Source: Paragorgia papillata
Taxonomy: Eukaryota; Cnidaria; Anthozoa; Scleralcyonacea; Coralliidae
Direction: 5' to 3'
Length of the DNA stretch: 64,000 nt
Assembly: GCA_035771165.1 (NCBI GenBank)
Contig: JAWNZC010000012.1
Location: 625,001 to 689,000 of the forward strand
Within the stretch, counting starts at the first letter, position 1, and every line of letters begins with the position of its first letter. Of this stretch, positions 43,657-53,701 are shown piece after piece. Both the position numbers and the translations under genes were made by a program. The notes under the pieces were generated by a model. That model saw only the letters and a program-made list of their open reading frames with translations. It did not search any database and was not told where the DNA came from.

Positions 43657-45219
43657 TCAAGCATTTGCAAAAACCCCACCATTGCAATATGCAAGTAGAA
43701 AAACCTCTCGGAATTGATCACTCTTTGTCATGTGAGCAACTGGGAATGTTATAACTCTACCACAGGCTCCAACAATGGGGAAACAAATAGTATGATTGGG
43801 GTTTCGCATCATACAATTGTGGTCGAAATTGACTGAAACTTCCAGAGATTCTCCATTCAGTGATATGTGTTGTTGTCCTGTGAGCCATCCAAGAACACCT
43901 GCAGGGGTAAGATCTGCCATTTGAAACTGGGAATTCTCTTCAGTTGCTGCTGCATCACCCACTTGTTCTGTTGGGTCATCTACAGCCCATGCTATCGCTT
44001 CAGAATACCCATAAATGGACTCATCTTCAAGTGTTATTAAAAAATCTTGAAGATTGTCCATTATAGATTCTTCAAGAGCCCGTTTGGATGTGCCATCGCT
44101 GGAATAGTGTGGATGCATCAAGGAAAACAGGAAATTTGCATCCACTTTGCGATTTTCTTCCCCTTTCACAAAAAGAGGTTTGGCGATTTCTGCATGAGCT
44201 CTTACAGCTGCTAGAACACCACAAAGCTTCAAACCTTCTACAAATTCTTTCAAGTAGAGTGATCTTCTACCAATTATACTCACCATCATTGTCCCGATAA
44301 TGTCATCTTTGTGGGCGTCGTTTATGATACCTGTGTACCCATTCTCAATAATGACATCTTGGTGGGCTTGAACATCTTCCTTGATATTCTTGAACAGCTG
44401 CTGATCATTTGCAGTGAAATGCTTCTCCAGATCTAAATCAGTAATCTCTATGTCTGGTCTGACAATCATGTTGTATGCACTTTCCTCCAAGAAACATGGA
44501 GCTGGCCCCCCCTGAACAATGGATGCTGCTGCCAGTTCACCACATGATCGAAAATTACCATTTTGAATATTATATGCTGAATCAACTGGGACACCATTAG
44601 GAAACATGACTGCTCCCATTTGTGGAATTGCATTTGCTAAAAATTCTTTTGACATTGCCCCTGAATCAATTCCATTTTCTCCCATATATTTCACACGAAG
44701 GAGCTTCTGGGGGGATGTTCTTTTACACTCGCGTTGCCACAGTGATAATAATCTATGAAATGTAGCTCCCCTCCTTACCACTAGAAAGAGTTGGCTCGTT
44801 ATATCGACGTTTTCTTCCAGATTCTTTACCAAACTGGCAAGGTCGGTGGGAAGGACCGCACATGAATTTTCTTGAGGTGGGACAATACTTTCTTCTTCAA
44901 TCGTGATGGTGGGTATTGTAGGGTTGTTGTCAAGTTGAAATTGTATTTCTCTGGCTAGTGTCTCGTCGCTGTTGACCTGTACTTCAACTTCTTCGGTATA
45001 CTGAACACCAGTATTCCATTCTTGACACTTTTCACTATGAGATGGAGAATGCTGATTATTATCAGAATGTACTTCTTCAATGGCATCATCACAATTGAAG
45101 TACTCCTTGAACTGTCGTGCTTTCTTGCTGCAAGATGGGCCACTTTTCTGTATCATCATCTTGATAGAAGTCGCTTCTTGTACACAAATATAGTATAATC
45201 TTGTTGTAGTCCTTTCCAA
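43657..45219 (-). CDS. HECT domain, uninterrupted frame
   Basis: The single open frame holding the HECT domain: about 520 codons of which residues ~150-520 align in layout to N-lobe and C-lobe. Acidic, Ser/Gln-rich residues 30-140 form the linker. The first ~25 codons are out of frame relative to the upstream exon sequence and are probably not translated. Confidence 0.75.
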   Translation of the reverse strand: MERTTTRLYYICVQEATSIKMMIQKSGPSCSKKARQFKEYFNCDDAIEEVHSDNNQHSPSHSEKCQEWNTGVQYTEEVEVQVNSDETLAREIQFQLDNNPTIPTITIEEESIVPPQENSCAVLPTDLASLVKNLEENVDITSQLFLVVRRGATFHRLLSLWQRECKRTSPQKLLRVKYMGENGIDSGAMSKEFLANAIPQMGAVMFPNGVPVDSAYNIQNGNFRSCGELAAASIVQGGPAPCFLEESAYNMIVRPDIEITDLDLEKHFTANDQQLFKNIKEDVQAHQDVIIENGYTGIINDAHKDDIIGTMMVSIIGRRSLYLKEFVEGLKLCGVLAAVRAHAEIAKPLFVKGEENRKVDANFLFSLMHPHYSSDGTSKRALEESIMDNLQDFLITLEDESIYGYSEAIAWAVDDPTEQVGDAAATEENSQFQMADLTPAGVLGWLTGQQHISLNGESLEVSVNFDHNCMMRNPNHTICFPIVGACGRVITFPVAHMTKSDQFREVFLLAYCNGGVFANA

Positions 45220-45606
45220 GCTCTTCCCGATATCTCTTCAATGTGAAAAATTCTTTATGTGACCCGGGAAGGAACAGGGCTTCTTTGCCATCTTCTAAAA
45301 GTAGCATATAATCTTCCTTTTCATCATAGCAATCACTGTGAAATAATTTCCACTTGTTAACAGCATTGCGAAGAACTTCAGCATATGGAGCTGTATTTGA
45401 CACAGTCAATGCTGTTCTCTTTCCTCGTTTGGGCTTCAGCTTCCCGTCTTTGCAGTTCCATTCATAAAGACCAATACTAATACTGACATTGCCATCCACG
45501 TTCTTCTCTTTTTTTGAAACATGAGATTTCCATTCTTTACCTTTAGCTTTTTTGAATTCATTAAATGATTTAACCTTTTTCTCAGCTTTTTCATTAGGAA
45601 CAGCAT

Positions 45607-46547
45607 CTGAGAGAAAACAAAACAATTTTTAGCAATCAATAATAATTAATAATTTCCTTCATGAACTATTGATAATAAAGTCTAAGAAAGGAAAATCAAA
45701 CTTTCACAATGTACAGTAGTTTGATCGTGATCTAGTAACAAGTGCAGCTGTTCAAATGAAATCACATGCAGGGAATGAGTCCCTTCCTTGTCCCTGTTAC
45801 ACTATGCTTGACTGGAGTAATAATAATCTAATAACTAGAGGGCAGTCAGAGACTGCATGTAATGTACCTCCACCAGCGGGTTATTGGAGATGTTTAAAAA
45901 GAAAACGAGCCATCCCACTAACAAGGCTAGCTCACGAGACCAACACATGATGAATGAATAAAATGCTTGATTGCACTCAAAAAATATTTGCATAAAATAA
46001 AGATAATGAGCGCAATCAAACATATCTTCTACACGGACAATCTTGCAGTCAGATTTTTATTAATTTCTCATCCAAATTTTGACTAAATTCAACCAAAATT
46101 TAATGGATTGGTTCTTGGTCTATGGCCAACCCTTCTGCCAACTTTCAATAGTTTTTGCAAAGTTTTTTTTGAGATATCCTGGTGACAGACAAACAAACCA
46201 ATCAACCAACAGACAGACAGACAAACAAACAAACAAACAAACAAACAAACAAACAAACAAACAAACAAACAAACAAACAAACAAACAAACAAACAAACAA
46301 ACAAACAGACAGGCAGACAGAAAGGGGTAAAAACATAACCTCCTGGCGGAGGTAATAATAATAATAAAATGATACTTATAATGATATTAAAATTAATGAT
46401 GATAATGGTAATGATGATACTAATCATAATAATTTAATAATACATGTAATTCAATATTAATAATAATAACAATTAATAATATTAACAATAATAATATTAA
46501 TAATAACAATAGTAATTATTAATAAAAATAGTAATAATAATAATGAT

Positions 46548-46603
<56 letters not shown>

Positions 46604-47592
46604 GCTACACATATTTAATTATTATAATTATACTGTAATCAGACCTGTAAAATTACTCTTGTAAAAGAAATTAATACCAGGTCTAATTACTTAATACTTC
46701 AAAAAGTAATCAATTCCTAATTCCAATTACAACTTTTACAAAGTAATTCCAATTATAAAATTACTCACCAGCAAAAGTAATTTTGAATTACAAATTACTA
46801 ATTACAAATCCTTAAACATGAGCCAACAAGGCCCAACATAAAAACTTTAAAACAAAAATTGTAATGTCAAACAGGTTATTACTACTCTTTTGTTCTGATA
46901 ATACGAGCCGTTTGGTTAGGTGTATGAAGTAAGGTTAGATATACTGCCGAAACAGAGAAGCAAAAAAAGCAAAGGCCCTTCATCAGAGAGAAACGTGGTA
47001 CTTTAATAATGTGATACAATGTTGACATGTGATACAATTAGCTGTGTACATCAATAGGGACAGTGTTGTTGCTGAACAGGACTAGCAACCTTTAGGCACA
47101 AGCAACAACCAACAAGTAACCTGCATGTGATAACTTGTGGTCCATGAAAACCAAAGCACATCTTCACGTCACATTGCCTCAAACATATATTGTCAACACT
47201 CAACAGTTATTCTTCAATTTTTTGTTTTCATTTAACAAAAAGGAATTTGTAAATTGCTTCTTTACAAAAGAAGTGGAGAAAGGATTATTTCATTACTGGT
47301 CAAAATTACCACAATTGTAACAAGTACAATTAGTAACACGTTACTACAACTCTAACAAGTACTTACACCACTGACTGTAATAATCATGTATTAATTCACA
47401 AGATGAAACAGTAGAATAACAGGTATTGTACTAAGTATCAAGTCTCCCTATTCCAAGTACATGTATATAAAATGTTTTGACCTAAATGTAACTGTCCTAA
47501 CAAATGATGGATAAAATATTTGATTGCATATCTTCTTTTTGCAATTCCACATAAAAAATTACCTCTTAATAAAAAAAAAGAAAACACAAACC
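45607..47592. other. Intron 2 of the HECT gene; simple repeats
   Basis: Holds (AAAC)n at 46205-46310 and (AAT)n/(AAC)n at 46351-46602. No other gene seen. Frames over the repeats are artefacts. Confidence 0.6.
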
Positions 47593-47666
47593 TTTCACTT
47601 TAAAGCTGGATTTACCACCATTATGGCTTTCATTACTAGGCTCTTGAGGTTCTGATTTTTTTTGAG
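47593..47666 (-). CDS. HECT gene exon 2 (small linker exon)
   Basis: Acceptor TTTCTAG and donor AAAG then GTTTGT on the minus strand. The frame that fits exon 3 encodes SNESHNGGKSSFKVK. Joined to exon 1 in phase it would be one base short, in the A8 run at its 5' end. Confidence 0.5.
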
Positions 47667-48178
47667 CTAGAAATTTTAAGATATCCATAAAACAAAGGTT
47701 TAATGTGCAAACTGCAAAGCAATTTTGAGGGTGCACTGTGCACATGTTACCCTCTCTAGCACATTTTGTTATTAGGACATTAGGCTAAATAGCATAAAAA
47801 CCCAAATTTCACAATTGGTAATACACAATGCCCACATGAGATAAAAGACCCATGCATTTACTCAATGTTAGACCCCTCAGTTTATACAAGCCTGTTGGAT
47901 GGGCTGGTCAATCCCAGGGTTGCCTGCTGAGAGGCTACAGTGCTACACGCAGCTGACACAGGTGTACAAACATAATTTCCAGGAGGGTTGACAAAAATTT
48001 GGCACACTCAAAATGAAGCGTGCAAGTTTTAATATGAAAAAGATCCAATCAGCATTACAGTAAAGATATTCAACAAACAATTCAGCCGAGTCTGTAGTCA
48101 GTCTGTAACAATGCTGGATCCTACATCATGTATCCCTTATACGATTAGGATTAACGTTATGTTTACCCTCGAGCAGAG

Positions 48179-48256
48179 CCTTCTTTTCCTTATTTCTTCG
48201 CTGAGAGAGAGGAACTTTTCTTCCTCTCTCTCAGCGAAGAAATAAGGAAAAGAAGG
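48179..48256. ncRNA. Perfect 36-bp hairpin in HECT intron 1
   Basis: CCTTCTTTTCCTTATTTCTT and onward (48179-48214) is perfectly mirrored at 48221-48256 with a 6-nt loop. On the transcribed minus strand it would fold into a bulge-free stem, similar in size to a miRNA precursor or a hairpin-siRNA source. It could also be a recent small MITE. Confidence 0.45.
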
Positions 48257-48450
48257 TTCCATCAAGTACACATATTTAGGCATACATAAATAGATCAGTT
48301 TCCATTCGAACATATTGACATGCATATTCATATAAATTATCACATGCATAATGCATAGATCCTAGATCGATGTATCAGCTATTTGCCTATATTTAGCTAT
48401 GGTGTAATTTATATCAGAAAAGGAAGAAAATAAAATTAAAAGCCACTTAC

Positions 48451-48517
48451 CAACTCCGCATTTTGAACAAAAATTTGCTTCCTCCGATATCTTTGCTCCA
48501 CATGTTCGACAAAACAT
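48451..48517 (-). CDS. HECT gene exon 1 (zinc ribbon)
   Basis: ATG at 48517, 22 codons plus one base to donor GTTG then GTAAGT. Four Cys in CRTCG...FCSKCG form a zinc ribbon matching the one on the transposase. The ATG lies 104 bp inside the right 20-bp repeat array. Confidence 0.75.
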
Positions 48518-48620
48518 ATCAAACGAATGAAACCACAAACCAAAAAAAAGTGAGCGTAAATTCGTATATATATCTAACACGAAGTAGATGATGTTACCGC
48601 TGACCCTTCGAATTGTTATG

Positions 48621-48880
48621 AATCGGTGTTGTTAATTTGAAATCGGTGTTCTTAATCTGAATTCGGTGTTGTGAATTTGAATTCGGTGTTGTTAATTTGA
48701 ATTCGGTGTTGTGAATTTGAATTCGGTGTTGTGAATTTGAATTCGGTGTTGTTAATTTGAATTCGGTGTTGTGAATTTGAATTCGGTGTTGTGAATTTGA
48801 ATTCGGTGTTGTGAATTTGAATTCGGTGTTGTTAATTGGAATTCGGTGTTGTTAAGTGGAATTCGGTGTTGTGAATTTGA
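48621..48880 (-). repeat. Subterminal 20-bp tandem array, right
   Basis: Eleven clear 20-bp units (reverse complement of the left array; GTGAATTTGAATTCGGTGTT) plus two degenerate ones at the inner edge. Longer than the left array, which has eight. Confidence 0.95.
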
Positions 48881-49108
48881 ATTTGATGTTGTTAATTTTA
48901 ATTAAATTTAATTAGGTTTTCTTTTAATTTTCGGTGTTGCACTTGTGGGCCACCGTAACAACTAGTGATGAATCACAATAGAACGGCTTGACAACAACTT
49001 GGCCACGCCTTGACAACATGCCTCGCATTACGTCAAAACTGTTTGTTCAAACATCGAAACATTACGACAAAACTATAGGCGTTCCAAACTCAACTGGGAA
49101 TCGCAGTA

Positions 49109-49860
49109 AGCGAAACCAACGAAAATTTAGGCTCTAACAACTCCGAAAGTAAGTATAAGCATTTGTTTGTTGTAGTTATTTCGTAGATTAGCAATAATTT
49201 GGTAAAATTTGACGAAAACCATCTCGGCCGATCAGGTAATTATGGAACAAAATTTGCCGCGAGTTGTCGGCGAGTTGTCGGCGAGTTGTCGGCGAGTTGT
49301 CGGCGTTGTAATCGCAAACAGGAGTAAATATCACGCAAAATAACCTGAAATCTGAATAGCTGACTTAAAAACGATCTTAATGATGTATTATGGTCGTATG
49401 TTCTTGTATAATTCTGTTTTAATTTGTAAATTTCAAAATAAGTTATATGATCGCGCGCGGGCGCACCATGGGGGGTCACAATGGGGGGTCTCAATGGAAA
49501 ATCATAAAAAATCAATATAATATTTGCTTTTTATTGTATTGCTTTAATTTTTTCAATTTGAATTTGTGAAATGCTGCTTTTCATTTTACATGATCCAAAG
49601 TTTGGTGTAAAGTCATTTCTCGTTAAATATTTAACATTTTGTTGGATTATAATAATATTTTTAATAATAGTAATTAGCATAAATTAGCATAATTTGCAAA
49701 ATGGGTTGTCTGACAAGACCCGAAAACCCAAAATTTGAATACTAGAGGTAAAAACGATTCAAATGATATATTGTGGTATTATTTTTGTGTTATTATGCCA
49801 TGTTAATTCACAAATTGCCAAGACCACCTGCTGTGACTGGTTTTCGGAGAAGACGGGAAA
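49109..49860 (+). repeat. Dispersed repeat Y, copy 1 (interior of element X)
   Basis: Matches 58604-59945 in the same orientation (AGCGAAACCAACGAAAATTT, then GCGCGCGGGCGCACCATGGG). Contains four tandem GAGTTGTCGGC units at 49258-49305, where the other copy has one. Copy 2 has an extra ~500-bp insertion region. Confidence 0.7.
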
Positions 49861-50323
49861 GAGTTAATGGACAGACTTGAGTGCTGAATTTAAGGTACTA
49901 GGGAAAAAGAAATATTTTAGACCATTCTCTTAAAGATGGTCTCTCAATAGAAGCTTTGCTGGTAGAAAAATAAACGAGTTACAATGAACCATTTAGAGAT
50001 ACAAAATAGATAAAAAATGCTTAGTCAGCATTTTTCAAAAACTTTCGTCAACGATATTTCCGTAACGAATAACTGAGAGTAATCAGTGCAATTGAGTTTT
50101 TTTGTCTACTTATATAGATCTATCTGGCAGAAATGTTTAACTTGCAGATTTCCAAAATTTATATTTTTTCCAACTACATATGACGTCATTATTTAGCACA
50201 CACCCCTTTTTGACCAAACTGGTTGTTAACCCCGGGGCCAATTAGTTGATTTCACATCTGCATCGCATTTAATTGCATTTCCACTAAAGAAATCTTATTC
50301 TTTAAATTTGTCCAGCCAAACTT

Positions 50324-51138
50324 AAGAATATCGAGGCAGGTAAGTGAATTAGACGCTGCGATTAAGCAAGCGAAACAACATTTAGCAACACTAATGAGGA
50401 AACAACGACACGAAGACGAAATGAAATTCGAAGAAGCGAAGCTACAACAGAAACTACAATACGAAAAGAAACTTAGCTTGACGAAGGTCGCACAAAGCAA
50501 GGTCACAAAGGAAATACAAAAACTAGCTACCGAAACTCGTTATTACTAAATTCAACGGCACACATACAGATTGGTTTCGGTTTTGGAACCAATTCGAGAC
50601 AGAAATCGAGAAAGCCGATATCCCCAAGGTTACCAAATTCTCGTACCTGAAGGAACTGCTAGATCCCAAAATTCGAACGTCTGTCGACGGTCTTCCCTTC
50701 ACGCCGGAGGGTACGAAAGAGCAAAAAATATTTTGAAGTCGAAATTCGGAAAACCGAGCGAGATCGTCAACGCCTACGTCGACAACATCATGGCATTGCC
50801 GACTATACATGGGTCAAACTCCGCACGAATCTACGAGTTTTACGAAAAGCTCGTAAACAGCGTACAGTCTCTAGAGACACTGGGCAAGTTGAAAGACGTA
50901 AACGGCTATGTTAGGCACACATTGGATAAACTGGAAGGAATAAAGGGGGATCTAGTACGCACAGACGACGACTGGCAGGAGTCAGGGACTTCCCAAAACT
51001 GATCGAAGCACTACGAAAGTGGACGGAAAGAAATCCGCCAAAATTCGACGAGAGAAAGCCAGACCGTAACACAAGTGAGAGACCTATAGACAAACGAGAA
51101 GTTACCAGACGAGACAACAAGAATGGAAAGCAAAGCCG
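50324..51138 (+). pseudogene. BEL/Pao gag, C-terminal part (DUF1759 type)
   Basis: Coiled coil (VSELDAAIKQAKQHLATLMR) followed by the conserved gag core: KFNGTHTDWFRFWNQFETEI, FSYLKELLDPKIRTSVDGLP, then AKNILKSKFGKPSEIVNAYV. Frame breaks occur near 50712 (GAGGGTACG, one G too few) and near 50975. There is also a stop between coil and core near 50548. Confidence 0.75.
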
Positions 51139-51963
51139 TGCGTGTACTGCAGAAGTGAAAAACACAAGTCCATCGATTGTGACAAGATAACAAAAACCGT
51201 AGATCGCAAGAAACACCTTAGTGAGAAACAACTATGTTTTAATTGCACAGGACCACGTCACAAAGCAGCTGATTGTCGTAGTAAATCCGGATGCCAGACA
51301 TGCCAAAGAAGACATCACACTTCACTGTGCGACAAGAAATCGGAGCCTGACGTCGACCCGATGTTGACAGCTACTGGAAAGGGATCAGTTTTTTACCCCG
51401 TGGTCATTGTCGAAGCCGAAGGTATAAAGTGCCGAGCGTTATTAGACACGGGGGCGGGAAGTTCGTATGCCTCAGAAGCTCTTCTTCAACGACTAAAGAA
51501 GCGACCTGTACGTAGAGAACAGAAAAGAATCGAGATGATGATGCAAACTACTACTCAAACGATCGAGGTCTACGACTTGGCCATTAAGAGTTTAGAAGGA
51601 GGATTTCAGTTGAACACTGAAGTAACCAAAGTCGACCGTAGCATGTTGCTGTCGCTAAGGAATCCCATGTATGACGACATACTGAAAGAATATCCCCACT
51701 TGGATGGTGTCAAGATGGATGACGTTGATGAAAAACAAGACCTTCCAGTACATCTGATCTTAGGGGCCAGCGAATACGCGAAGATAAAGACCAAGACAAG
51801 TCCAAAAGTTGGAAATCCTGGCGAACCTATCGCGGAACTCACACGTTATGGATGGACGATCGTATCGCCTGGAGAAGAAGTAGACTTAACTAACATGTTC
51901 TTGACTCAAACATCCAGCGCTGACTACGAAGGACTTAGGTATTATACGTATTATACGTATTAA
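51139..51963 (+). CDS. BEL/Pao zinc knuckles and aspartic protease
   Basis: Open 273-codon frame. Zinc knuckles: CRSEKHKSIDC (first Cys just upstream), CFNCTGPRHKAADC and CQTCQRRHHTSLC. Protease domain with ALLDTGAGSSYAS (catalytic Asp at 51445-51447), then HLILGASEYAKI and ELTRYGWTIVSP, the DUF1758-type protease of BEL/Pao retrotransposons. The protease would process the polyprotein. The frame ends at 51961-51963 in a short insertion flanked by a 12-bp direct repeat. Confidence 0.85.
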   Translation, partial: CVYCRSEKHKSIDCDKITKTVDRKKHLSEKQLCFNCTGPRHKAADCRSKSGCQTCQRRHHTSLCDKKSEPDVDPMLTATGKGSVFYPVVIVEAEGIKCRALLDTGAGSSYASEALLQRLKKRPVRREQKRIEMMMQTTTQTIEVYDLAIKSLEGGFQLNTEVTKVDRSMLLSLRNPMYDDILKEYPHLDGVKMDDVDEKQDLPVHLILGASEYAKIKTKTSPKVGNPGEPIAELTRYGWTIVSPGEEVDLTNMFLTQTSSADYEGLRYYTYYTY

Positions 51964-53036
51964 TCACCGGAAATACAAGCGTCTGCACGCAGGCTACGAA
52001 GGACTGTGCAAATTAGATGTCTTAGGATTGGAAGATCGTGCAATCGGAGATCAAGAGGGCGTGTATGCTGAGTTTAAAGAACAGCTTGAAAGACATCCTG
52101 AAGGCTGGTACCAGACGGGTCTTCCCTGGAAAGGCAACCACCCCAAACTGGCAACGAACGAGCAAGGAAGCTTAAGAAGACTGGACAACAGGGGCGGCGT
52201 GGCCCACCGGGACACCGGGAGATTTCCCGGTGGGCCCCGATGATCTGTATACCTTGTGGGCCCTAACAATTTGTGACTGGTGGGCCCAAATATTTTGTAG
52301 ATGCTTAGCTGGTTGGCCAATAATTTTTAACCACTGCAGCATAAAACTTGAAGTGCAATTTAGATTATGGAATACTGCAGTTCTATAGCGTTTCGAGCTG
52401 AGGCCTTTTATGAGAGAAACGTACAGTTCAATTCATTTCATAAAACCTTTAGTATTTCGAATTTTTTTTCCAATTCAACGTTGCCTATGGAGCACATTTA
52501 TTTTATAGTATTTTATGATATTAATCCGTGTATTGAAAATAACAAAACTGCATGCAACTACTGTACGATTATAAATATTGTATCGTTGTTTTTCTGTTTT
52601 TAAACTTTTAAAATGTGGCTAAGAGGTGTTGTCAGAACGCTGGAAATTTCATTTCAGACACCCCAAATTTCAAAATTTTTCAGGGGAAGCATGCCGTCAG
52701 TCTAAATTCTTCCTATGATGACCCCTGAAAGTGGGCCCTAGAATGTGATTTCCCGGCCCCTATTTCAGAGTCACGCCGCCACTGCTGGACAACCTAGTGA
52801 AATAACTCGAGAGACAACCCAACATGTTGGAGAAGTATGATAATATCATTCAAGACCAGTTGACGCAAGGAATCCTGGAGAAAGTAGGAGACAGCGCAAA
52901 CGAAAGAGAGTTCTACATCCCGCACAAACCTGTCGTTAGAGAAAGAGCCGAAAGCACGAAACTCAGAATCGTGTACGACTCGTCAGCTCGAGCCAACGAG
53001 AAATCACCTTCTCTCAACGAGTGCTTGCATGGAAAC
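51964..53036 (+). pseudogene. BEL/Pao reverse transcriptase, N-terminal part, split
   Basis: YEGLCKLDVLGLEDRAIGD and GWYQTGLPWKGNHPKL precede a hAT MITE (52189-52784). After it come YDNIIQDQLTQGILEKVGD, REFYIPHKPVVRERAESTK and RIVYDSSARANEKSPSLNEC, the fingers of a BEL/Pao polymerase. An in-frame TAA follows LDNLVK. The element stops at 53036, before the YxDD catalytic core, so polymerase, RNase H and integrase are absent. Confidence 0.85.
52189..52784. mobile_element. hAT MITE in the BEL/Pao polymerase (8-bp TSD)
   Basis: CAGGGGCGGCGTGG to CACGCCGCCACTG ends, duplication CTGGACAA at 52181-52188 and 52785-52792. 596 bp, no transposase. The reading frame of the host element resumes after it. 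Confidence 0.85.
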
Positions 53037-53039
53037 TGA

Positions 53040-53701
53040 TCCAAATTTAGCAGGCTGAAATTAATATTAATTTGTGGGCTTGTGGCCGTAAATGAACATA
53101 AATTATTTCCTTTGCACTTCTAGTAAGGACTGGAAGGCTGTTGATGTATGCTCTTGGGACAATTGCCTCTTAGCCGGTAGCCCCCCCCCCCCCCCCCCAA
53201 CAGTTTCTCGTCGGATTTGGCCTCCGTGGCCTCGCCACTGACGGCAACCACAACACGGCTTTATATACATAAAATAAGCGAGGATTTTCCCACACCGACA
53301 AAACAACACCAAGCTACTAAGGTTAATTAATGTAAAAGCACTAAGATATGTATTCAATTTGATGTAGTGTACGTTTGACCCATAAATATAGTTTGACCAT
53401 GCACGGTTTGATCCTGGCTATACAACGACTTGAAGTAAACGAAGTTTGTCTTAAATGCAACAATAGTGCTACGTATGAAACATATTTACCTTGCGAATGG
53501 AGTATTTCTGTTTTAAATTAAAACAAACTACCAAGCGACAAGCACGACTAAAATTAGGAATAAAACTTTATAGAGGAGCGTTCATTATCTTCGGAGTTGG
53601 CAGACAACAAGCTAAATGTCACTCTACAGCTTACCAGAAGAGAATTTGTCAACATTAGCCAATGAGATCGCTGCGTTCGTGGACGAACGCATATTTTTTT
53701 T
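53040..53701. other. No gene seen; C18 run
   Basis: Non-coding, with poly-C at 53181-53198. The BEL/Pao element does not continue here. Confidence 0.4.

Larger units (their letters stand above)
43657..48517 (-). pseudogene. HECT-type E3 ubiquitin ligase carried by the transposon
   Basis: Exon 1 (48517-48451) encodes a zinc ribbon MFCRTCGAKISEEANFCSKC and ends at GTAAGT. A small exon 2 lies at 47666-47593. Exon 3 runs 45606-43657. The first part of exon 3 (SISIGLYEWNCKDGKLKPKR, ELGKDYNKIILYLC) and the HECT part are in different frames, with a shift near 45150. The HECT region has RVKYMGENGIDSGAMSKEFL, FRSCGELAAASIVQGGPAP, and a C-lobe with candidate catalytic Cys in GACGRVITFPV (codon at 43762-43764), 35 residues from the end as usual for HECT. 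HECT ligases transfer ubiquitin through that Cys. It resembles the G2E3-like HECT proteins (recall). Exon 2 also needs one extra base in its A8 run to stay open. Confidence 0.75.
40407..48957. mobile_element. 8.55-kb IS3EU-like DNA transposon carrying a HECT ligase
   Basis: Inverted ends TACGGTGGCTCACAAGTGC / GCACTTGTGGGCCACCGTA, with the 6-bp duplication ACAACT at 40401-40406 and 48958-48963. The host sequence is intact in the left Tc1 arm (CACTAGTTGTCAACTTGAC), so borders and duplication are certain. Inside the ends come about 50 bp of AT-rich inverted sequence, then arrays of a 20-bp repeat, then two convergent genes: a DDE transposase (40705-41923, +) and a HECT-type protein (48517-43657, -). 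From recall, TAYNG-type termini and 6-bp duplications characterise the IS3EU superfamily; that assignment is unverified. Confidence 0.85.
38512..49106. mobile_element. Tc1/mariner-like element with nested insertions (TA target)
   Basis: Ends CTGCGATTCCCAGTTGAGTT and its inverse, about 150 bp nearly perfect each, with TA on both sides (38510-38511 and 49107-49108). After removing the insertions at 38833-39547, 40055-40303 and 40407-48957, the arms extend to ~340 bp and both include the start of a transposase frame. The paralogous site at 58581-58620 lacks the element, which confirms the borders. The DDE domain is missing, so it cannot mobilise itself. Confidence 0.8.
37482..50323. mobile_element. 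12.8-kb inverted-repeat element X inserted in BEL/Pao gag
   Basis: AAGTTTCGCTGGACACATTT at the left pairs with the inverse of AAGTTTGGCTGGACAAATTT at the right. The arms run about 440 bp (37482 to ~37940; ~49925 to 50323) with visible divergence. The BEL/Pao gag coil continues on both sides. No transposase of its own is recognised in the parts not occupied by later insertions, so it is a non-autonomous or gutted element, and no exact TSD could be aligned. Confidence 0.65.

Noticed and set aside
46079..46427. NKQTNKQT / CLFVCLFV frames
   Set aside because: Translation of (AAAC)n in the HECT intron.
50571..51002. 143-codon frame as an independent protein
   Set aside because: Its first half is out of frame relative to the BEL/Pao gag core; only from YERAKN on is it gag.
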